The position numbers and the translations under genes are program-made. Positions 58,146 to 64,000 of a stretch of 64,000 nucleotides of DNA are shown in pieces (the stretch's first letter is position 1; every line of letters starts with the position of its first letter). This stretch comes from Anagrus nilaparvatae (taxonomy: Eukaryota > Arthropoda > Insecta > Hymenoptera > Mymaridae). The notes beneath the pieces are model-generated. The model saw only the letters and a list, made by a program, of their open reading frames with translations, was not told where the DNA came from and did no database searches. Where the stretch lies: positions 948,501 through 1,012,500 of the forward strand of contig JAKSXM010000237.1 of assembly GCA_022575985.1 (NCBI GenBank), read 5' to 3'.

Positions 58146-59038
58146 CAGGAAAACCTCTCTATTCGCGGTATTCCGTATTCGCGTTTTCACCTATTCGCGA
58201 TTTTTGAAATGATCCCTTGTTTTTATATTCGCGGGTACGTTTCGCTCATTCGCGGTATTTTTTCAAATTTCAATAAAAACAAAAAAACAAAAAATTAATA
58301 TTATATAATATTATTAGGTTATAACCAATAAATTTTTTGTTGACATAAATTTTTAGTATACACACACATATAATAAATCATTGTAAATTAAATTCTTATT
58401 TTAAAAAATTATGGCTCCTCGACAAAATTCTCAAAATAAGAAAAAGGGAAGGAAAAAAAATGTTATGGATTTAGCAAAAACAATGAAGATTTTAAAAATT
58501 CTGGAAAATAAAGAAAAGGTGGCGTCAATTGCAAAAAGATTTGGTGTAAACGAATCAACAATTCGATCAATTCGTGATAACAAATCAAAAATTGATAGCA
58601 CAGCACAAGAGATAATTGACATTTTGAAATGTGACAAAGAGTATGATAAGCTAGAAGAAACAATTGAAGAACCCGTATTAAAGATCACCTCAATCACTAA
58701 AATTTTAAATTTTGTTCAAAATGCTATTGAAGAATCAATGAATTTTGATCCTATCATGACAAGAAGTTTCAAATTTAAATATACCTGCGAAACTGCAATT
58801 AGAAGTTATGAGGAATTGTATAAAGATATGTTACGTCGATCAAAACAAAAAAGTGTATTGGATTATTTTAAAAAACATGAATAAATATACTTTAAAAAAA
58901 AGTTTCAACCTTTTTTTTCAATCCTTGGAACGTAACCCCCCCCCCTTTTACATAAGAAATAATACTTCGATATTCGCGTTTTTCGTATTCGCGGTACTTT
59001 ATTGGAACGCATTAACCGCGAATACAGAGGTTTTCCTG
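58146..59038 (+). mobile_element. Tigger/pogo-type DNA element B
   Basis: 893 bp with TIRs starting CAGGAAAACCTCT, followed by subterminal TATTCGCGGTATTCCG repeats, and ending GAGGTTTTCCTG. TA lies on each side (58144-58145, 59039-59040), and removing the element restores the palindrome arm. It carries one intact short ORF (58411-58884) instead of a transposase. Its TIRs differ from element A (1821-2637), yet the encoded short proteins are homologous. Confidence 0.85.
58411..58884 (+). CDS. Tigger-derived short protein: N-terminal HTH and C-terminal PIP-like tail, no DDE domain
   Basis: 157 codons, ATG at 58411, no internal stop. Residues about 1-20 are basic (KKKGRKK). Residues 21-60 (MDLAKTMKILKILENKEK, then VASIAKRFGVNESTIRSIRD) are a psq/CENP-B N-terminal HTH, which in Tigger transposases binds the TIR. 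Residues 85-145 include LNFVQNAIEESMNFDPI and YEELYKDMLRRSKQ. The protein ends QKSVLDYFKKHE, fitting the PCNA-interacting pattern QxxΦxxYF; a PIP-box has been described for the pogo transposase. The second DNA-binding domain and the DDE core are absent. It could bind element ends and PCNA without cutting DNA, perhaps acting as a repressor or a targeting helper. The ORF's integrity compared with its surroundings is the main reason to take it seriously. Confidence 0.75.
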   Translation: MAPRQNSQNKKKGRKKNVMDLAKTMKILKILENKEKVASIAKRFGVNESTIRSIRDNKSKIDSTAQEIIDILKCDKEYDKLEETIEEPVLKITSITKILNFVQNAIEESMNFDPIMTRSFKFKYTCETAIRSYEELYKDMLRRSKQKSVLDYFKKHE

Positions 59039-59344
59039 TATATAAAAAAATCTTAGAAATCCCAGCCTAATCCAAGATATCAATAAATTCTTTAGACTAA
59101 TTTAAATACCCTGCCAATTACCTGGCACTAAGGTTCCTAAAACAATGAGCTTAATACTTCAATATGCAACAAATATCACCGATTATAAGCATGCAACCAT
59201 ACATACATTTCTATTAACTTTTAAAAGTTTTTTTTATTGCTCAAAAATTTTGGAACAAATTTTCAAAAAATTAATTATCAGATTCGAGATATCGAGTTAA
59301 AACCATATTTTCAAATATAAGTACTTTCATGGAATTAAATGAAG

Positions 59345-60239
59345 TATTACACAAAAAAAAAAACAATTTTAGGTTAAAAAACTGGATATTTTCTATCGAA
59401 TATTCGTTTTTTTTTCCCTAAAAAATCCCCTTGTAAAGTTAAAAAAGTTTATTTTTCAAGTTTTTTGGTCCGACATCTTGGAAAATCGGAAAATATACTT
59501 GTGTGGAAAATGAAAAATTTTACCCCCAGGGTATCTGCTTCTACCTGGATTGATTATTTTCATCTTAAAAGTTCTTATTCTATCATGTTTTATGTTTTAT
59601 GTTCGATATTTTGTGTTTTTAACGCTGTTATTCCCGTAAATTGATAATAATTTCGGAACTATATTTTCTCAATATATTATTTGACTCAAAATCAATACAG
59701 TTCATGTTGGTCTTAGATCTAACTTATACATAAATTTTGAACCTAATCGGAGATTACTGTGACCTTAACGAGTGCGAACAATAGCGACATTTTGTCGCGG
59801 GTATAGAATGTGTAAATATTGACAAAACGGAAAATTTTTTAGGCCAAAGAATTTGATATTTTCCACCGAATATTTGTTTTTCTTGCCCTAAAAAACCCTT
59901 TTGTAAAGTTAAAAGATCATTTTTTCAAGTTTTTTGGTTCGTTATCTTAGAAAATCGGAAAATTTTTTAGGTTAAAAAACTGAATATTTTCCTCCGAATA
60001 TTCGTTTTTTTTGTTATAAAATCCTCTTTGTAAAATTAAAAGTTCATTTTTTCAAGTGTTTTGGTCCGCTATCTTGGATAATCGGAAAATTTTTTAGGTT
60101 AAAAAACTGGATATTTTCTGTCGAATATTCGTTTTTTTGCCCTAAAAAATCCCCTTGTAAAGTTAAAAAATTTTATTTTTCAAGTTTTTTGGTCCGCTAT
60201 CTTGGAAAATCGGGAAATATATTCGTGCGGAAAATTAAA
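59345..60239 (+). repeat. Repeats with CGGACCAAAA-type boxes and a duplicated 300 bp block
   Basis: Units of about 110-120 bp (GGTTAAAAAACTGGATATTT, TCCCCTTGTAAAGTTAAA, GGTCCGCTATCTTGG) recall the foldback boxes. The block 59510-59830 (ATTATTTTCATC, GACATTTTGTCGCGGGTATAG) is duplicated at 60680-60980. No coding frame. Confidence 0.6.
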
Positions 60240-60674
60240 GCCAGCTTCGTAGCGCGGTAGTATAAACTCTATATGTTTGCTTATAAAAGTTAAGCAAAGT
60301 TGGGTGCGGTTGGTATCCGGATGGGTGACCGTATCGGATTCTCGTGTAGAGTTTGTACTGACGTTATACGCTGTTTGGTCAGGATCGTGTTTTCGACATA
60401 GTGTTTAAAAGAAAAATCGAACACTATGTAGAAAACACGTATCCAGCTGTTCTTGGCATAGGTTTTCTGCAGTTTTCCTGTGTCACGGATATTGTTAATA
60501 AATAATTAATGAATAATTAATTATTAATTGACGATATTCGGGTGAATGCAAGTTCAGTTTAAGATCTTAAAAGTCGGCTGCTCCGCAACTGCCCCAGCAC
60601 AGGCTTCTCCTAGAAGCTTCTTGGGATACCCTACGTCGGTATATGTCAGTTAAAAAAAAAAAAAAAAAAAAAAA
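60240..60674 (+). mobile_element. 5S rRNA-derived SINE (SINE3-like)
   Basis: The first 120 bp resemble 5S rRNA. In particular AAGTTAAGCAAAG (A-box, 60288-60300) and GGTATCCGGATGGGTGACCG (C-box region, 60312-60331) are the internal pol III promoter of 5S genes with few changes. An unrelated 300 bp body and a poly(A) run (60652-60674) follow. A target duplication GGAAAATTA (60230-60237) / GGAAAAATTA (60675-60684) flanks it. The 5S 5' third is diverged, so it is not a functional 5S gene. It is either a SINE or a single retrocopied 5S chimera. Transcription by RNA polymerase III is expected from the boxes. Confidence 0.75.
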
Positions 60675-61000
60675 GGAAAAATTATACCTCTAGGGTATAT
60701 CTGCTTCAACCTCGAATGATTATTTTCATCCTGAAAGTGCTTATTTTATCATGTTTTATGTCTCATAATCGACATTTTATGTTTTTAACGCTGTTATTCT
60801 CATAAATTGATAATAATTTCGGTACTATATTTTCGATTTGGCTCAAAATCAATACAGTTCATGTTGGTCTTAAATCTAACTTAGGTATAAATTTTGAACC
60901 TAATCGGAGATCACTGTGACCTTAACGAGTGCGAACAATAGCGACATTCTGTCGCGGGTATAGACTGTGCTTCGCACAGTCTAATTTGTTACTACGTCCA
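60675..61000 (+). repeat. Second copy of the 300 bp block, ending in a perfect hairpin
   Basis: It repeats 59510-59830 and ends with stem TAGACTGTGC, loop TTC (60961-60983). Confidence 0.65.
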
Positions 61001-61225
61001 AAGAGAAAAAAAATTTGGTGTTTTTGTATTTTTTTGTGGCGAAAATTTTGGGAAAAAAATTAAAAAAAAATTAATTATTAGATTTGAAATATCGAGTAAA
61101 AATCGTAATTTCAAATATAAGTACTTTCATGGAAATAAATTAGGTATTACATCCAAATTAAAAAAAAAATTAGTTTGAGATTTTTTGATGAAAAAATTTT
61201 TGAAAAAAAAATTAGGTCTTATTTG

Positions 61226-61440
61226 TAATTGTAATTGTAATTGTAATTGTATATTTATTTTGCAATTGAACAGAAATGGATACAATAAATAATTTGCTTG
61301 TAAATAGTATAACATTAGTAAATAATTTGTAATAACATCCTATATATAGGATTTTATTGTATATATATAATAAAATGAAATAATTGAAAAAATTGACTAT
61401 TTTTGATTTTATTGGACACGCATTTATGAAGAATTGTACG
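61226..61440 (-). mobile_element. LINE 3' end, inverted, 5'-truncated
   Basis: On the minus strand it reads TTCAATTGCAAAATAAAT followed by four AATTAC-type hexamers. This matches the layout of the 3' end at 24186-24225 (TTCAATTGCAAAATAAAG then ATTTAC). Only 3' UTR sequence is present. The two short ORFs here are AT-rich chance frames. Confidence 0.6.
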
Positions 61441-61924
61441 GACAAAAATACATGAAAAAGGTTATAAAGTAATCTTTAAAGAAATATCTCCAGAGCCTTT
61501 TTTAATTTTTAAAAAATATTTAAATGATTTCGAGAAATCAATATCAGAAGTAAGTGGTCGAAAACGCAAAATAATTTCATTTTTTTTCACTAAAACTGAT
61601 TTTTCTCGGGATCTAAGAGGTTTTTTGAGACGAGCTTTAGTGCAAATTATTCCTTGGAAAAAATGTTTTTTTTTTTAAATTGAAGCTCACGGTTCAGAGT
61701 TACAACTGTTTGAAGCTAAGAACTTCAAAATTAAAATAATCAAAAAGTGGTCATTTTCATCACTTCAGATCTTGAAATGGATTGTACCAAAACGTAAAAA
61801 TTAAGTTGCTTTGTATTTATTAAACACTTTTCTAATGCCATTTTTTTTTTTTATTTCATTCATTCATTATACAGAAATATCCAAAAAACGACTTAGAGTC
61901 TAATTTTTTGAATTTTTTAATTTT

Positions 61925-62530
61925 TCATGTATAGTTTCTGCTAAAGTCAATAAAAAAATTTAAATTTAATTTTATTGACTTTAGCAGAAATTATACGCCA
62001 TTCTAAAATTTTTTTCTAATAGTCTCCTGTTTTATAGAAAATTTGTAATTTAAAATATTTTCATGCAATGATTGCATTGAAATATTTTTATTGACTTTTA
62101 GCAGAAACCATTCGCCATTTAAAATTTTTTCTAATAGTGTCCTGTTTTATAGAAAATTTGTAATTTCAAATATTTTTATGCAATGATAGCATTGAAATTT
62201 TTTTTTTGATTTTAGCAGAAACTATACGCCATTTAAAATTTTTTTCTAATAGTATCCTGTTTTATTTAAAAGTTGGAATTTAAAATTTTTTTATGCAATG
62301 ATTGCATTGAAATATTTTTGTAATTTCAAATACTTTTATGCAATGATAGCATTGAAATTTTTTTATTGACTTTAGCGGAAACTATACGCCATTTAAAATT
62401 TTTTTCTAATAGTGTCCTGTTTTATATGAAAATTGTATTTTTAAATATTTTTATGCAATGATTGCATTGAAATATTATTGTTGACTTTAGCGGAAACTAT
62501 ACGCCATTATAAATTTTTTTCTAATAGTCT
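61925..62530 (-). repeat. 115 bp satellite units, inverted
   Basis: Units read GACTTTAGCAGAAATTATAC, CTAATAGTCTCCTGTTTTAT and TATGCAATGATTGCATTG, the reverse complement of the array at 20885-27560. They end with a head-to-head junction near 61960. Confidence 0.85.
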
Positions 62531-62839
62531 AATATTTTGTTTTTTATATGAAAATGTTATACTTCATTATATAAAAAAATGGATCTCAGCTATCCTAAAT
62601 ATGAAAAAATAAAAAAATTCAGTCGTTTTTTTGATATTTCTCTTTAATGAATGAATGAAATTAAAAAAAAAAAATGGCATTAGAAAAGTGTTTAATAAAT
62701 ACAAAGCAACTTGGTTTTTACGTTTTGGTACAATCCATTTCAAGATCTGAAGTGATGAAAATGACCATTTTTTGATTTTTTAAAGTTTGAATTTCTTAGC
62801 TTCAAACAGTTGTAACTCTAAACCGTAAGCTCAAATTAA

Positions 62840-63818
62840 CCCATTTACGCCCAGGCGGACGTAAACGGAAATTCAAAAAAAAATATAGGTTCCCGTATAA
62901 ATAGAGGCTTTTAAATTACATGTCTATAGTAAAATTTCATGCTCTTACAGAATCTGAAGCCACATTTTACTTACAACCCTTTTAAATGCCCTAAAAATAG
63001 GGGTAATTGGGGTGAAAAAGGGGCTAAAATAAAAATGACGGAAAAATCATTATAAAAATAAAAAAATGATACCAAAAAACATTTAAAATTACTTATTTGT
63101 GCAAAAAACTTACATTTTTTTGGTTTATGGGATATTTAATTGGATTTCAACCCTTATATTGCAACTAGGGGTAGTTTTCCCAAAAACTTCAAATATTGTT
63201 TTTTTAGTTCGAAATCGGTTCTAATAGGTAAATTTTACTCCTAATTCCATTTTTTGAATTTGTTTTGAGCTAAAACGCTTTTGTAAGCGTAAAAATAGGG
63301 GTAATCAGGGCTATATGGAACCTAAAGAATTTATTATTTTTATATAGGAAACAAAATTTTAGAATTTTACGCTTATAGAAGCTTTTTAGCTCAAAACAAA
63401 TTCAAAAAATGGAATTAGGAGTAAAATTTACCTATTAGAACCGATTTTGAACTAAAAAAACAATATTTGAAGTTTTTGGGAAAATTACCCCTAGTTGCAA
63501 TATAAGGGTTGAAATCCAATTAAATATCCCATGAACCTAAAAAATGTAAGTTTTTTGCACAAATAAGTAATTTTAAATGTTTTTTGGTATCATTTTTTTA
63601 TTTTTATATTGATTTTTCCGTCATTTTTATTTTAGCCCCTTTTTCACCCCAAATACCCCTAATTTTGGGGCATTTTAAAGGGTTGTAAGTAAAATCTGGC
63701 TTCAGTTTCAGTAAGAGCATGAAATTTTACCATAAACATGTAATTTAGAAGCCTCTATTTATACGGGAACCTATTTTTTTTTTGACTTTCCGTTTACGTC
63801 CGCTTGGGCGTAAATGGG
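62840..63818. mobile_element. piggyBac-type palindromic MITE, uninterrupted copy
   Basis: 979 bp bounded by TTAA on both sides (62836-62839, 63819-63822). Ends are CCCATTTACGCCCAGGCGG and CCGCTTGGGCGTAAATGGG. It is a near-complete palindrome centred near 63330. Excising it with one TTAA restores the host foldback arm. It is the same family as 880-2915 and shows what that copy looked like before the Tigger insertion. No ORF. Confidence 0.85.
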
Positions 63819-64000
63819 TTAAAAAAAAAAACGTCCTTTTCCAAGGAATAATTTGCACTAAAGCTCGTCTCAAAAAACCTCTTAGATCCCGAGAAAAATC
63901 AGTTTTAGTGAAAAAAAATGAAATTATTTTACGTTTTCGACCACTTACTTCTGATATTGATTTCTCGAAATCAATTAAATATTTTTTAAAAATTAAAAAA

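Larger units (their letters stand above)
57700..59106. repeat. Palindrome split by Tigger-type element B
   Basis: Arm AAATTAGTCTAAAGAATTTA, TTGATATCTTGGATTAGGC and ATATTAGACATCTCAAATTT (57768-57875) returns inverted at 58105-58145 and 59039-59106. The inverted arm is interrupted at TA by the element at 58146-59038. A diverged tandem copy of the arm lies at 57700-57765. The centre near 57990 has no supported gene. Confidence 0.75.
59107..61225 (+). mobile_element. Hairpin-ended element remnant with nested insertions
   Basis: It begins TACCCTGCCAATTACCTGG, the same start as at 6679 and 23277, inserted in the A run of the preceding palindrome. After about 240 bp it is interrupted by sequence (59345-60985) with related copies at 59510-59830 and 60680-60980. 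The element repeat then resumes (ACTACGTCCAAAGAG at 60994) and is cut off by a LINE end at about 61226. The terminal hairpin is missing. Confidence 0.6.
61490..64000. mobile_element. Foldback element with inverted 115 bp satellite units at its centre
   Basis: Outer arms pair 61495-61920 (GATTTCGAGAAATCAATATC, GGGATCTAAGAGGTTTTTTG, AAACGTAAAAATTAAG) with 62630-62835 plus 63823-64000. The right arm is split by a piggyBac-type MITE. The centre (61925-62530) holds about six units of the 115 bp satellite, mostly in inverted orientation, with one short head-to-head pair at 61925-61990. The window ends at, or close to, the end of the right arm, so the true boundary is uncertain. Confidence 0.75.

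Noticed and set aside
57790..58298. 102- and 73-codon ORFs near the second Tigger element
   Set aside because: They follow the palindrome arms and the Tigger TIR; no recognisable domain.
60240..60360. Functional 5S rRNA gene
   Set aside because: The 5' third is diverged, and the copy continues into an unrelated body and poly(A) with a target duplication, so it is a retro-element.

Overview
This is an AT-rich animal nuclear sequence made almost entirely of transposable elements and satellites. The mix points to an arthropod, most likely an insect: BEL/Pao and Copia LTR elements, a PHD-finger LINE, a Penelope-like fragment, Tigger/pogo, hAT-type and piggyBac-type DNA elements, and a 5S-derived SINE. 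I cannot name the species. Only one stretch looks like a host gene: a minus-strand terminal coding exon at 38432-37800 with a splice acceptor, an open frame and a poly(A) signal.

Layout. 350-3552: a nested palindrome holding a piggyBac-type MITE (TTAA sites), itself split by a Tigger/pogo element (TA sites). 3666-4396: two small MITEs. 6679-10532: two inverted copies of a hairpin-ended element, one split by a foldback element (8889-10287). 10771-11614: a palindromic MITE. 11879-16215: a 4.3 kb foldback element whose arms are arrays of a 129 bp unit, around one 125-codon ORF. 16916-19952: two more inverted-repeat elements. 20486-20880: a Penelope RT fragment. 20885-27560: a 115 bp satellite, split by a hairpin-ended element that carries a 5'-truncated LINE. 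27561-32556: dispersed repeats and a G-tract minisatellite. 32557-37035: a decayed, 3'-truncated Copia element with a solo LTR inside. 37800-38432: host exon. 38716-40560: MITEs and degenerate repeats. 41034-49640: an old BEL fragment split by a full-length BEL element (41438-49019) with near-identical LTRs. 50446-51491: a hAT-type palindromic MITE with 8 bp target duplications. 52764-57648: a nearly complete LINE. 57700-59106: a palindrome split by a second Tigger-type element that has an intact small ORF. 59107-61225: a hairpin-ended element remnant with a 5S-derived SINE. 61490-64000: a foldback element built on inverted 115 bp satellite units and hosting a second piggyBac-type MITE.

Most notable. 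(1) The LINE's ORF1 and ORF2 lie in one frame, separated by a single UGA in the sequence UGA-CUAG, a context known for stop-codon readthrough, and ORF2 has no AUG before its endonuclease domain. (2) Two different Tigger-type elements keep a small HTH-plus-C-terminus protein without a DDE catalytic core, and each ends in a PCNA-binding (PIP-box) pattern. (3) Nearly every 129 bp foldback unit carries a YY1/Pho-like CCAAGATGGCGG box. (4) One element family has unlike ends, a terminal hairpin and no visible target duplication, resembling Helentron-type non-autonomous elements. All family assignments come from reading motifs by eye; no database search was possible.
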